Notes: a model not told the origin generated them from the sequence alone. DNA of 64,000 nt from an alpha proteobacterium SCGC AAA028-D10 (GCA_000510845.1 AZOF01000001.1:62001-126000), one strand, 5' to 3'. Counted from the first letter of the stretch, positions 1 to 7,933 are shown. Numbers and translations: made by a program.

Positions 1-1355
1 TTTTAGTTCGAGTTGAAACATCGCCAGAAGACATTCATGGAATGCACGCTGCTGTTGGAATTTTAACTTGCAGAGGAGGAATGACAAGCCATGCTGCCGT
101 TGTTGCAAGAGGAATGGGAAGACCCTGCGTTTCAGGCGCTGGTGTTATAAAAATAGATTATGCAACTAAACTTTTCAAAGTAGACAGCATTGAAGTAAAA
201 GAGGGCGACATTATTACAATCGATGGTTCAACAGGCGAAGTAATGCTTGGAGAAGTTAAGACAATTAATCCAGATATCTCAGGAGATTTTTCTGAAATAA
301 TGAAATGGGCCGATGAAGTTAGAACTTTAAAAATTAGAGCAAACGCCGAAACCCCATTAGACTCTCGAACTGCAAGAGGATTTGGTGCAGAAGGAATTGG
401 ACTTTGTAGAACAGAGCATATGTTTTTTGATGAAGAAAGAATTTTATATGTAAGACAGATGATCCTTTCAAAAACTAAAGAAGATCGTCTAAAAGCTTTA
501 GATAAAATTTTACCATTTCAAAGAAAAGATTTTGTCGAAATTTTTACAATCATGAAAGGTCTTCCCGTTACAGTTAGACTGTTAGATCCTCCTTTGCATG
601 AATTTTTACCAAAAACTGAAAAAGAAATAGATATTGTAGCGAAATCTTTAAAAATTCATTCAAGTGAAATTAAAAATAGAATTAATTATTTGCATGAAGA
701 AAATCCTATGCTGGGTCACAGAGGTTGTCGTCTAGCAATTTCTTTTCCTGAAATTTATGAAATGCAATGTCGAGCAATTTTTGAAGCTTTATATGAATTA
801 CAAAAACAAAAAGTTGAAGCTGTCATTCCGGAAATTATGATTCCACTTGTTGCAACAGAAAGAGAAATTGAAATTTTAAGAGAATTAGTTGATCGTATTG
901 CGCAAGAAATTCAAAAAAAGAATAATTTTAAAGTAGATTATTTAGTAGGCACTATGATTGAGCTTCCAAGAGCTGCTCTTAATGCAAATAATATTGCAAA
1001 ACATGCGGACTTTTTTAGTTTTGGAACAAACGATTTAACACAGACTACACTTGGCATATCCAGAGACGACTCTGGTAAATTTTTAGATGATTATGTTGAA
1101 AATAAAATATTCAAAATTGATCCATTTGTAAGTATTGATCAAGATGGAGTAGGTGAGCTTATAAAACTTGCATGTTCACGAGGACTGGAAGCAAAAAAAA
1201 ATATCAAACTTGGAATTTGTGGTGAGCATGGTGGAGATCCAGATTCTATAGATTTTTGCCATAGAGCCGGATTGCATTATGTCTCTTGTTCTCCATATAG
1301 AGTTCCAATTGCAAGATTGTCTGCTGCCCAAGCAAGCATAAGAGCCAAAAAATAA
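1..1355 (+). CDS. ppdK: pyruvate, phosphate dikinase, C-terminal part (5' end outside window)
   Basis: Catalyses the reversible conversion of pyruvate, ATP and phosphate to PEP, AMP and PPi. The reading frame is open from base 3, so the gene starts upstream and the first in-window Met is not the start. About 450 residues are visible. The phosphohistidine swivel domain is present with the GGMTSHAAVVARG motif (catalytic His near visible residue 30). The C-terminal PEP/pyruvate barrel follows, with GLCRTEHMFF, LDPPLHEFLP, GTMIELPRAA, SFGTNDLTQ and GICGEHGGD, and a catalytic Cys in YVSCSPYRVP close to the end. The GGDPDSI segment and Cys placement favour PPDK over PEP synthase or PTS enzyme I. 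A terminator-like hairpin follows the stop codon. Confidence 0.96.
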   Translation, partial: LVRVETSPEDIHGMHAAVGILTCRGGMTSHAAVVARGMGRPCVSGAGVIKIDYATKLFKVDSIEVKEGDIITIDGSTGEVMLGEVKTINPDISGDFSEIMKWADEVRTLKIRANAETPLDSRTARGFGAEGIGLCRTEHMFFDEERILYVRQMILSKTKEDRLKALDKILPFQRKDFVEIFTIMKGLPVTVRLLDPPLHEFLPKTEKEIDIVAKSLKIHSSEIKNRINYLHEENPMLGHRGCRLAISFPEIYEMQCRAIFEALYELQKQKVEAVIPEIMIPLVATEREIEILRELVDRIAQEIQKKNNFKVDYLVGTMIELPRAALNANNIAKHADFFSFGTNDLTQTTLGISRDDSGKFLDDYVENKIFKIDPFVSIDQDGVGELIKLACSRGLEAKKNIKLGICGEHGGDPDSIDFCHRAGLHYVSCSPYRVPIARLSAAQASIRAKK

Positions 1356-1395
1356 ATCGATTCTTATAAATTTAAGATAAATTCTTAACTAACAG

Positions 1396-1427
1396 AACTA
1401 CACATAGGCCAGGTATGTAGTTTGTTT
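1396..1427 (+). terminator. hairpin after ppdK, possible terminator
   Basis: An inverted repeat (arms about 1396-1406 and 1414-1422, with a 2-nt bulge in the 5' arm and a 7-nt GC-containing loop) is followed by a short T-rich stretch. It lies 40 bp after the ppdK stop, which fits a Rho-independent terminator. The stem is short and the T tract is interrupted by a G. Confidence 0.4.
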
Positions 1428-1475
1428 AAAAATCATTGATTTACTTGGGTATTTAAGAATCTTTATTAAGAATGA

Positions 1476-1514
1476 AGGCTTTTCCTTGTCAAAAAAACAT
1501 TTACAGGAAAGCCT
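1476..1514 (+). other. stem-loop in the leader of the small secreted protein gene
   Basis: The arms AGGCTTT(T)CCT(T)GT at 1476-1489 and ACAGGAAAGCCT at 1503-1514 pair over 12 bp with two single-base bulges, around an A-rich loop. The element lies 48 bp upstream of the ATG at 1562 and holds much of the G/C in this gap. It could be a 5'-UTR structure or the 3' end of an upstream transcript. I do not recognise a known riboswitch class. Confidence 0.4.
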
Positions 1515-1561
1515 AAATTAAATAGTTTCGCCCCTAATTAACTTAACAACAAGTAAAACAA

Positions 1562-1816
1562 ATGAAAACTATACTAGCAACAATCGTAAGTATGTTCTTA
1601 TTCGTATCTTTTGCAAATGCTCAAGCTAAATCTTGCGCTGATTTAATCAAAGGTTACGATGCAGCAGTAAAAACAGCAAAATTAGATGCAGCAGCAACTA
1701 AAAAAGCTGGTGATCTTAGAAAAGCAGCTGGTGATGCACTAGCAGCTAAAAAAGAAGCTGATTGCGTTAAATCAATCAACGCCGCTTCTGCTGTTCTAGC
1801 TCCGGCTAAGAAGTAA
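1562..1816 (+). CDS. small secreted Ala/Lys-rich protein, unknown function
   Basis: An 84-residue protein that I do not recognise as a named family. Residues 1-20 form a clear signal peptide (two basic-polar residues, a hydrophobic core, then FANA before a probable cleavage), so it is probably periplasmic. The mature part of about 64 residues is almost wholly Ala, Lys and Asp/Glu with heptad-like spacing, predicted helical, with two cysteines (about residues 25 and 68) that could form a disulfide. Its base composition is richer in G/C than its neighbours because of the Ala content. It stands alone between hairpins, which suggests a monocistronic and possibly highly expressed transcript (inference). 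No Shine-Dalgarno site is visible. Confidence 0.8.
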   Translation: MKTILATIVSMFLFVSFANAQAKSCADLIKGYDAAVKTAKLDAAATKKAGDLRKAAGDALAAKKEADCVKSINAASAVLAPAKK

Positions 1817-1823
1817 GCATTTT

Positions 1824-1860
1824 TTTTTAAAGTGCTAACTTCTGGTTAGCACTTTAAAAA
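1824..1860 (+). terminator. strong hairpin after the small secreted protein gene
   Basis: A perfect 11-bp inverted repeat (1829-1839 with 1845-1855, loop TTCTG) is extended by flanking T5/A5 to about 16 bp. It starts 12 bp after the stop codon. The 3' arm ends in TTT but is followed by A's, so it is not a textbook U-tract terminator. It may act as a bidirectional terminator or as a 3'-end stabiliser. Confidence 0.65.
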
Positions 1861-1984
1861 TCCCCCTCCTCTAAAATTACTCAAAATAGAAGTTTTTCAC
1901 TAAGTTTTTAAAAAGTTATTAAAAATTACAAATCCATTTCGTCTATAAGATAGTATTTTTTGTAGATTAGGTTAAATATATTTT

Positions 1985-3238
1985 ATGAGCCCTACGTTAG
2001 TTCAAAGTATAGCTTTAATAATATTTGTTGTAGCAATTCTTCATACATTTTCTGTAAAATTTTTTAAATCTCTAGCTCAGAAATTTCCAAGGCATCATAA
2101 TATTTTTGATATGTTGGGAGAGGTTGAAATTGTTTTTGGATTTTGGGCTATAGTTTTGGTTTTAATTATATTCTTTTTACTAGGAAAAACTGAAACAGTT
2201 AATTATTTAAATAACCAAAGTTATGTTGAGCCATTATTTGTTTTTGTAATAATGGTAATAGCAGCTAGTAAGCCGATTTTAGATTTTTCATTATCTTGTG
2301 TTAAAAAAATATCAGCATTGTTACCTGTTAATAAATCTTTAAGTCTTTTTTTAATTACAATGTCTTTTGTGCCTTTGTTGGGTTCATTTATAACAGAGCC
2401 TGCAGCAATGACTTTGGGGGCATTAATTTTAAGAGATCATTTTTACTCAAAAAAAATTTCAAATAAATTTAAATATGGAATCATTGGAACTTTATTTGTA
2501 AATGTAAGCATAGGTGGAGCTATGACACCATTTGCTGCGCCTCCCATTCTTATGGTTGCTGCTAAATGGAATTGGGATTTAAATTTCATGATTAATACTT
2601 TTGCGTGGAGGACTGCACTTGCCGTTTTTGTAAATAGTATAATTCTTACTTTTCTTTTTAGAAATGAACTTACTAAATTAGGAGAATCTAAGATTAAAAC
2701 AATTAAAATTCCGTCTTTTGTTTTGATTTTACATTTAATTTTACTTTTAGGAGTAATCTTTTTTGTTCATGATTTAATAATTTTTCTTGGAATTTTTTTA
2801 ATATTTTTAGCGGTTGTAAATGCCTTTAATCAATATCAAGATAAGCTGATTATTAATCAAGCTTTTCTAGTTTCGTTATTTTTAGCAGGATTAGTGGTTT
2901 TAGGAGGGCAACAAAAATGGTGGCTTCAAACAGTTCTTGCTAAATTAACCCCAGATCAGATTTACTATGTTGCAACAGCCTTAACAGCTGTTACAGATAA
3001 TGCTGCTCTTACTTATTTAGCCTCGCTTGTTGATGGCCTTTCAGACCAATTCAAGTACGCAATTGCAGCAGGAGCAATTACTGGTGGAGGATTAACTGTA
3101 ATTGCAAACGCTCCTAACCCTGCAGGTTATTCAATTTTAAATAAAAAATTCTCTGGAGGTATCGTTAGTCCTTTGTATTTGTTTTTATCCGCTTTGGGAC
3201 CTACGATTGTTGCAATTATTTGTTATAAAATTATATAA
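1985..3238 (+). CDS. putative Na+/H+ antiporter family membrane protein
   Basis: A 417-residue integral membrane protein with about 11-12 hydrophobic segments. Conserved intramembrane stretches include PLLGSFITEPAAMT (about residues 131-144), the motif GGAMTPFAAPP (about 178-188), TAVTDNAALTYLASL and GGLTVIANAPNPAGYS near the C-terminus. These resemble the putative Na+/H+ antiporter family (Pfam Na_H_antiport_2), related to NhaD-type ion transporters. The likely role is cation/proton exchange at the inner membrane, which would couple naturally to a proton- or sodium-driven economy, but the substrate is not proven by sequence. Its 3' end overlaps the convergent TauE/SafE gene by 8 bp. The ATG at 1985 has no clear Shine-Dalgarno site. 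Confidence 0.75.
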   Translation: MSPTLVQSIALIIFVVAILHTFSVKFFKSLAQKFPRHHNIFDMLGEVEIVFGFWAIVLVLIIFFLLGKTETVNYLNNQSYVEPLFVFVIMVIAASKPILDFSLSCVKKISALLPVNKSLSLFLITMSFVPLLGSFITEPAAMTLGALILRDHFYSKKISNKFKYGIIGTLFVNVSIGGAMTPFAAPPILMVAAKWNWDLNFMINTFAWRTALAVFVNSIILTFLFRNELTKLGESKIKTIKIPSFVLILHLILLLGVIFFVHDLIIFLGIFLIFLAVVNAFNQYQDKLIINQAFLVSLFLAGLVVLGGQQKWWLQTVLAKLTPDQIYYVATALTAVTDNAALTYLASLVDGLSDQFKYAIAAGAITGGGLTVIANAPNPAGYSILNKKFSGGIVSPLYLFLSALGPTIVAIICYKII

Positions 3239-4073
3239 ATAGCGGAATAATTTTTCTGAGACTTATTATTATAATAAGACAGCCAACAATTGTTAAAATC
3301 ATTTTAATACTCATTTTTGAGGTAGCTTTTGCAGCATAAGGAGCTATTAAAAAACCACCAATTATAAGGCCAGCTAATGCTTCCCAATCTGTAATTTTAA
3401 CTAAAAATACAAAAGTAGTTGCTGATGCTAAATTAATAAAAAATTCGGAAGCATTAACAGTTCCAATAACTTTTTTTGGCAACATTTTTCCACCTAATAA
3501 ACTTGTTGTAACAACAGGACCCCAGCCACCTCCACCAGCGCCATCCACAAATCCACCGGTTACCGCAAGAGGAATAACAGCTGAATTTTTTTGTTTAAAT
3601 TGTAATTTTATTTTTGAATAGGCTTTTGCAATTAGAAATATTCCCATGAAGAATAAATAAATAGAAATTACGATTGATAAATAGGGAATTTTAACTCTAG
3701 TTATCACTAAAGCTCCAAGAATAGCCCCAACGATCCCAGGTATCAGAAGTTTTTTAAATAATTTTGTATCAACATTTCCAATTTTCCAGTGATTTAATCC
3801 TGACGATCCTGAGACAAAAATTTCAGCTATATGAATGTAAGCAACTGCTTTAACAGGAGAAATTCCGTAGCCCAATAAAAAAGCTGTACCTGTCACCCCA
3901 TAAGCCATTCCTAAGCTACCATCGATTAATGCAGCAATCGATCCAAACAATAAAGCCCAGAAAAATAAATCACTGTTAAAAGGAGTGGGGTCTATTCCTC
4001 GATAATAGGTTAGCATTGCTATCGCAGAGACAACTAATAAACCAAATAAAATTTTAAATATTTTATTACTCAT
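3231..4073 (-). CDS. TauE/SafE family sulfite/organosulfonate exporter-like permease
   Basis: A 280-residue membrane protein with about 8 hydrophobic segments. It has the two half-repeats typical of TauE/SafE (formerly DUF81) proteins: SLGMAYGVTGTAFLLGYG in the first half and GGFVDGAGGGGWGPVVT in the second, the latter with the glycine-rich signature. Family members export or import small anions such as sulfite, sulfoacetate or organosulfonates. The substrate here cannot be read from sequence, and no sulfur-metabolism gene is adjacent. It converges on the antiporter gene with an 8-bp overlap and is divergent from the MFS gene at 4119 (45-bp gap). Confidence 0.85.
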   Translation of the reverse strand: MSNKIFKILFGLLVVSAIAMLTYYRGIDPTPFNSDLFFWALLFGSIAALIDGSLGMAYGVTGTAFLLGYGISPVKAVAYIHIAEIFVSGSSGLNHWKIGNVDTKLFKKLLIPGIVGAILGALVITRVKIPYLSIVISIYLFFMGIFLIAKAYSKIKLQFKQKNSAVIPLAVTGGFVDGAGGGGWGPVVTTSLLGGKMLPKKVIGTVNASEFFINLASATTFVFLVKITDWEALAGLIIGGFLIAPYAAKATSKMSIKMILTIVGCLIIIISLRKIIPLFI

Positions 4074-4118
4074 TATATAAATTCTTTATTTTTAAAATAA
4101 TGTTATTAGTTAATAACA

Positions 4119-5327
4119 ATGTTTCAAGTATTAGATAAATTTAAACAACCAATATTTGTGCTTATTGCAGGTTCAATTCTACTTGCCCTTGCATTTGGGA
4201 TTAGACACTCTTTTGGAATATTTTTAATTCCTATTAGTGAAAAGAATGAGTGGGGCAGAGAAGTGTTTGCAATGGGTCTTGCTTTTCAAAATTTAATGTG
4301 GGGAATTTGGCAACCTTTTACCGGTAGAATTTCTGACAAGATAGGTTCTGGTGTTGTCGTATTTGTTGGTAGCATTCTTTATTCATTAGGTTTGTTTTTA
4401 ATGGGATTTCTTTCAACCAAAACAGGATTTATTATTGCATCAGGAATTTTAGGAATTGGAATATCAGGAGTTACATTTCCAATTTTTGGAGCAATTAGCA
4501 GGTCTGTAACGCCAGAGAAAAGAAGCATTTCAATTGGAATTGCAATGTCGAGCGCATCCCTTGGACAATTTATAATGTTGCCTGCATCTTTAGTGTTATT
4601 GCAAAACTTTGGTCCAACTTTAGCCTTTGGTATTTTATCTGTTTTCACACTAGTAATGTTAGTCCTCGCCGTTCCTATGTTTGAAAAGCCAATTCAACAA
4701 ACAGTTGCTCAAGATTTATCATTAAGAGAAATATTAACAGAAGCTTTTAGCCATAAAGGATTTTGGCTGTTATGCATTGGATTCTTTGTATGTGGCTTTC
4801 ATATTCTTTTTATTATGACTCATGCGCCAGCATTCTTAATTGATAGAGGTCTATCACCGCAAATAGGGACTATTGTATTAGCTTTAATAGGACTATTTAA
4901 TATTTTTGGAACTTATTACGCAGGATTTTTAGGAGGTAAGATTAGAAAACCTTTACTCTTAAGTTCTATTTATGCATCACGTGCAGTGATTATTTTAATT
5001 TTTATTTTATTTCCTGTTACAAATTTAACAGCCTATATATTTGCTGCTTTAATGGGAGTGCTTTGGCTTTCAACAATTCCACTAACTCAAGGAACAATCA
5101 CAACAGTTTTTGGTGTTAAAAATATGAGTATGCTCTATGGAATTGCTTTTTTATTTCATCAAGTGGGAGCTTTTTTAGGTGGTTGGTTGGGGGGCAAAGT
5201 TTATGATGTGACAGGCTCTTATGATATTGTTTGGTATATTTCAATTGCACTTGGAGTATTTGGGGCAATTATTAATTATCCAATTGAAGAAAAAACGATC
5301 TCAAGATTAGAAATAAAAGCAGTATGA
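4119..5327 (+). CDS. MFS transporter (12 TM)
   Basis: A 402-residue major facilitator superfamily protein with two six-helix halves. The loop 2-3 signature appears as GRISDKIGSG (about residues 70-79), and the equivalent loop in the second half is GGKIRKPL. The sequence start IRHSFGIFLIPISE and the pattern FQNLMWGIWQP resemble monocarboxylate or oxalate/formate-type MFS carriers, so an organic acid substrate is plausible but unproven. The stop overlaps the start of a 39-residue membrane peptide gene by 4 bp (ATGA), implying translational coupling. Confidence 0.85.
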   Translation: MFQVLDKFKQPIFVLIAGSILLALAFGIRHSFGIFLIPISEKNEWGREVFAMGLAFQNLMWGIWQPFTGRISDKIGSGVVVFVGSILYSLGLFLMGFLSTKTGFIIASGILGIGISGVTFPIFGAISRSVTPEKRSISIGIAMSSASLGQFIMLPASLVLLQNFGPTLAFGILSVFTLVMLVLAVPMFEKPIQQTVAQDLSLREILTEAFSHKGFWLLCIGFFVCGFHILFIMTHAPAFLIDRGLSPQIGTIVLALIGLFNIFGTYYAGFLGGKIRKPLLLSSIYASRAVIILIFILFPVTNLTAYIFAALMGVLWLSTIPLTQGTITTVFGVKNMSMLYGIAFLFHQVGAFLGGWLGGKVYDVTGSYDIVWYISIALGVFGAIINYPIEEKTISRLEIKAV

Positions 5328-5443
5328 AAAAATCAATAATTTTTTTATGGGTAGGTTTTGCTTCATTTCTTTTAGCAGTTGCTTATTCTTATCAAACTAA
5401 AGGTATGGAGCTTTATTTTTTAATTTCTAAACTTTGCTCTTAA
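5324..5443 (+). CDS. 39-residue single-TM peptide coupled to the MFS gene
   Basis: The ATG overlaps the MFS stop in an ATGA arrangement, and the frame stays open for 39 codons. The product has a positively charged start (MKKS), one hydrophobic segment of about 18 residues (about 5-22) and a short polar tail ending in LISKLCS. Size, topology and coupling fit a small accessory subunit of the transporter. I recall that small proteins accompany some OxlT-like MFS carriers, but the assignment here is inference from position. Confidence 0.6.
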   Translation: MKKSIIFLWVGFASFLLAVAYSYQTKGMELYFLISKLCS

Positions 5444-5542
5444 TTATTTTTTATTATTTTCTACCCAAGTTAAAAATATAAAGAATAAAATAGTTCCAAT
5501 CATGCCAACGACGAAAAGTATAAGACCTGTAATTAAACTCAT
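5444..5542 (-). CDS. 32-residue hydrophobic peptide, unknown
   Basis: An ATG at 5542 on the minus strand opens a 32-codon frame ending at 5444, directly abutting the opposite-strand 39-residue ORF with no spacer. The product is one hydrophobic helix (MSLITGLILFVVGMIGTILF and onward, to about residue 24) followed by a polar tail TWVENNKK, typical of a bitopic microprotein. It ends the minus-strand run that includes the zinc-ribbon gene. Coding status rests on topology and tight packing only. Confidence 0.45.
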   Translation of the reverse strand: MSLITGLILFVVGMIGTILFFIFLTWVENNKK

Positions 5543-5548
5543 AAATTT

Positions 5549-6007
5549 TTATTTTGGTTTTGGGTTAAACACCTCTATAATATCCGAATAATATATTTTT
5601 AAATATTCAACAAACTCCTCTAAAAGACCAAAGAAATCAGTAAACTCAGGATTTTTATTAAGTATATATTCTCTATTTTCAAAGCTGATAGCCATACCGA
5701 TTATAGAAATAATCAGAATAGTTAAAAAAATTTTGCTATAATTTATCTTACTTTTATTTTCATATTTAATTGGAATATAGTTTTTTCCAGGCTTTTCTTT
5801 TTTGGGTTTTTGATTTTTAGCTTCTTCTTTTTTTTTCTCTTCCTCTTTAATATGATTGTCTTTTAAAACTTTAAATTCTTCAGAACTTGCTGGTTCTTGA
5901 AACCATTTTTCATCACAAACTCCACACTGAACTACTCGACCATTAATACCAATTTCCTCAGCTTTAACTGCAAATTTATATTTTTTACAAGCGCACTCAA
6001 TAATCAT
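5549..6007 (-). CDS. zinc-ribbon domain membrane protein (MJ0042-type)
   Basis: A 152-residue protein. Residues 1-38 hold a zinc ribbon: paired cysteines in ECACKKY and QCGVCDEKW, the pattern of MJ0042-family zinc fingers common at the N-terminus of alphaproteobacterial membrane proteins. A long highly charged Lys/Glu linker follows (about 45-90), then one transmembrane helix (about 94-112, IFLTILIISIIGMAI) and a C-terminal domain of about 40 residues (EFTDFFGLLEEFVEYL and on), probably periplasmic. Its start overlaps the stop of the repeat-containing gene upstream by 4 bp (6004-6007), so the two are translationally coupled. The function is unknown. Confidence 0.75.
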   Translation of the reverse strand: MIIECACKKYKFAVKAEEIGINGRVVQCGVCDEKWFQEPASSEEFKVLKDNHIKEEEKKKEEAKNQKPKKEKPGKNYIPIKYENKSKINYSKIFLTILIISIIGMAISFENREYILNKNPEFTDFFGLLEEFVEYLKIYYSDIIEVFNPKPK

Positions 6008-6333
6008 TTAAAAATAATACGATTTAATATTAAAATATCTTTAGCATTATTTACTACTAATAAATCATATTTTTTTTTCATTTTATTTTCTTTTTTAGAT
6101 TCTGGATCACCTATTAATTTTTTTGTACTATCATTTTTTCCATAAATTTCATTTATAATTTTTTTTGCAGGATCTTGAATAGATTTAACTTTTAAAATAT
6201 TATCCATAGCGCTCAGAATATCTTTTACGGGAATTTCATTTGCGATTTTTTTCGTTGATTCTTGAGCCGATTTAACTTTTAAAATATCATCTACTGCACT
6301 TAAGATGTCTTTTACTGAGTAATCTTGCTTCAT
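6004..6333 (-). CDS. hypothetical protein with tandem 29-residue repeats
   Basis: A 109-residue protein that I do not recognise as a family. Two near-identical 29-residue units begin VKDILSAVDDILKVKS (residues 7-35) and VKDILSAMDNILKVKS (36-64). The C-terminus AKDILILNRIIFK (97-109) looks like a degenerate third copy of the helix. A Lys-rich linker lies between. There is no signal peptide or membrane segment, so it is likely cytoplasmic. The amphipathic helix weakly resembles the short N-terminal EILASIRRII-type helix of PopZ/DUF2497 proteins, which is a guess only. It is coupled (ATGA) to the zinc-ribbon membrane protein, suggesting they work together. Confidence 0.65.
   Translation of the reverse strand: MKQDYSVKDILSAVDDILKVKSAQESTKKIANEIPVKDILSAMDNILKVKSIQDPAKKIINEIYGKNDSTKKLIGDPESKKENKMKKKYDLLVVNNAKDILILNRIIFK
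6142..6315 (-). repeat. two tandem 87-bp coding repeats
   Basis: On the minus strand, 6315-6229 and 6228-6142 encode the two 29-residue units of the hypothetical protein above. The copies differ mainly by substitutions rather than length, so the duplication is in frame and under coding constraint. Confidence 0.75.
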
Positions 6334-6428
6334 AAATATAAATTAATTAAATCTTAATAATCTTTAAATTTCTATTGTTTTATTTTTGTAATTTTAAAAT
6401 AATACTTTTTAACACGAGCGTTTATGAA

Positions 6429-6956
6429 CTATTTTTTTGATTTTGAATGTTTGCTAATGCTTCTGTTCATAATGTAGTCCATCAGCGCTAGCAACACCCC
6501 GCTAACAACAAAAGTCAGGTGAACAACAACATATAAAATAATAGTATCTTTTGAATATTTATCCAAATTCATAAATATTTTTAGTAAATGAATTCCTGAA
6601 ATAGCAACGATTGATGAAATTAATTTAATTTTAAGATCTGTAAAATCTACATGACCCATCCATTCAGGCTTATCTTCATGATTTTTTATATGAATTTTAG
6701 ATACGAAATTTTCATAGCCTGAAAAAATAACAATAATTAATAAATTTGCAGCAAGCGAAATATCAACGAGACTTAGTATAAAAAGTAAAACACCCGCAAT
6801 ATCTGTTTCATGAATAATTGTGAAGAAGTGAATTATTTCTCTACCAAATTCATAAAGCAAAACTAATAAACTTAAAGACAGGCCTAGGTAAAACGGAGCA
6901 AGTATCCAACGCGATGCAAATATTGTTTTTTCTAATAAAATCTCAACTCTTTTCAT
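6429..6956 (-). CDS. UPF0114 (YqhA-like) membrane protein
   Basis: A 175-residue membrane protein with about 4 hydrophobic segments, matching the UPF0114 family of unknown function. The family opening is MKRVEILLEKTIFASRWILAP in form, the centre has SLVDISLAANLLIIVIFSGYENFVS (here split as SLVDISLAANLL and IFSGYENFV), and HVDFTDLKIKL follows. The frame extends 17 codons upstream to an ATG at 7007, but the family normally begins at the MKRVE-like segment, so I chose 6956. Neither start has a Shine-Dalgarno site. The gene is divergent from the bactofilin pair. Confidence 0.8.
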   Translation of the reverse strand: MKRVEILLEKTIFASRWILAPFYLGLSLSLLVLLYEFGREIIHFFTIIHETDIAGVLLFILSLVDISLAANLLIIVIFSGYENFVSKIHIKNHEDKPEWMGHVDFTDLKIKLISSIVAISGIHLLKIFMNLDKYSKDTIILYVVVHLTFVVSGVLLALMDYIMNRSISKHSKSKK

Positions 6957-7051
6957 AAAATTTTTATTTTTATTTAACTTTTTAAGAATTATAGCATTAA
7001 TAAACACTTGCTAAACTCTTGCATTCATTATTTAATCGGATTTTATAATTT

Positions 7052-7384
7052 ATGCCATCAGTTATTTTAAGAGATACAAATTTACAAGGTAATATTACCG
7101 AAAAAGATAGCATTACAATTGACGGAATAGTTGTGGGCGAGATTAAAGCTGAAGAGGTTATTATTCTTGAGAATGGAAATATTACAGGCAATGTGACAGC
7201 AGATAATAATATTGAAGCAGGAGGTCAAATAACAGGCGACCTTTATTCAGAGCGAATTCATTTAAATAATTCGGCCAAAATTAGAGGTAAATTATCACAT
7301 AGAAATCTTGTTGTTGATGAGGGCGCACAATTAGAAATTGTATCCTCTACAAGAAAAAAAATAACAAATAATAACAAAGAATAA
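7052..7384 (+). CDS. bactofilin 1 (polymer-forming cytoskeletal protein)
   Basis: A 110-residue protein built almost wholly of the bactofilin beta-helix. Repeating hydrophobic/Gly turns are visible: NLQGNITEKD, IDGIVVGEIKAEE, GNITGNVTADN, GGQITGDLYSE, AKIRGKLSHRN. Bactofilins polymerise without nucleotide and scaffold cell-wall or cell-shape proteins at the membrane. The N- and C-terminal tails are very short. A second bactofilin gene starts 2 bp after this stop, so the pair is co-transcribed. Confidence 0.9.
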   Translation: MPSVILRDTNLQGNITEKDSITIDGIVVGEIKAEEVIILENGNITGNVTADNNIEAGGQITGDLYSERIHLNNSAKIRGKLSHRNLVVDEGAQLEIVSSTRKKITNNNKE

Positions 7385-7386
7385 TA

Positions 7387-7803
7387 ATGTTTTTTAAATC
7401 AGATAAAAAAAATCAAGATCAAGTTCGTGGTTTTTCACATTTAGGTGAAAATTTTCGTTTTGATGGAGAAATAGACTGTAAAGGAGAAATTGAGATTGCT
7501 GGAAAAATTAAAGGAAATGTTAAAGCAAAAAAATTGAGAATATTAGAAACCGGAATAGTAAAAGGCATAGTCCAAGCAGAGGATGTCGAGGTTTTGGGTC
7601 ACATGGTGGGTAATATTGATTCTAAAAATATTTATATTGGAAATAAAGGAGTTATTAGAGGGAACCTTCATTTTGAAAATAACTTAACTGTTTTAGAAGG
7701 GGCTGATATTTTTGGTCATGTACAAAAAAATAAAAAAGATAAAGTTAAAAGATCAGACACTGATAAAGTTAAGTATCTAGAGCATAATAAAATAGCTTCT
7801 TAA
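7387..7803 (+). CDS. bactofilin 2 (polymer-forming cytoskeletal protein)
   Basis: A 138-residue paralogue of the preceding gene. The core of about 95 residues shows the repeated turns GEIDCKGEIEIAGKIKGNVKA, GIVKGIVQAEDVEV, GHMVGNIDSKN and GVIRGNLHFENN (each quoted in part), flanked by a charged N-terminal tail (about 20 residues) and a Lys/Asp-rich C-terminal tail (about 30 residues). The tails make it longer than bactofilin 1, so the two probably assemble into a heteropolymer or differ in membrane or partner binding (inference). The pair is tightly spaced. Confidence 0.9.
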   Translation: MFFKSDKKNQDQVRGFSHLGENFRFDGEIDCKGEIEIAGKIKGNVKAKKLRILETGIVKGIVQAEDVEVLGHMVGNIDSKNIYIGNKGVIRGNLHFENNLTVLEGADIFGHVQKNKKDKVKRSDTDKVKYLEHNKIAS

Positions 7804-7933
7804 TCGATTTTGGTGAAACAAAGCCAAATTACTCTTCAATATAGCTTTAATTAATCTTGTTAACTGATAAAGGTTACATTTTATTATTAAATAATTTTAT
7901 TAGATTTTTACTTACAACTTTCCCCAAATTTAA

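Noticed and set aside
42..1355. Apparent complete ORF starting at the first Met
   Set aside because: The frame is open back to base 3 and the upstream residues (VETSPEDIHG) belong to the PPDK swivel domain, so this is a truncated gene, not a full one.
6957..7007. Longer start for the UPF0114 gene
   Set aside because: The 17 extra residues (polar, Lys/Asn-rich) precede the usual family start; no ribosome site supports the longer form.
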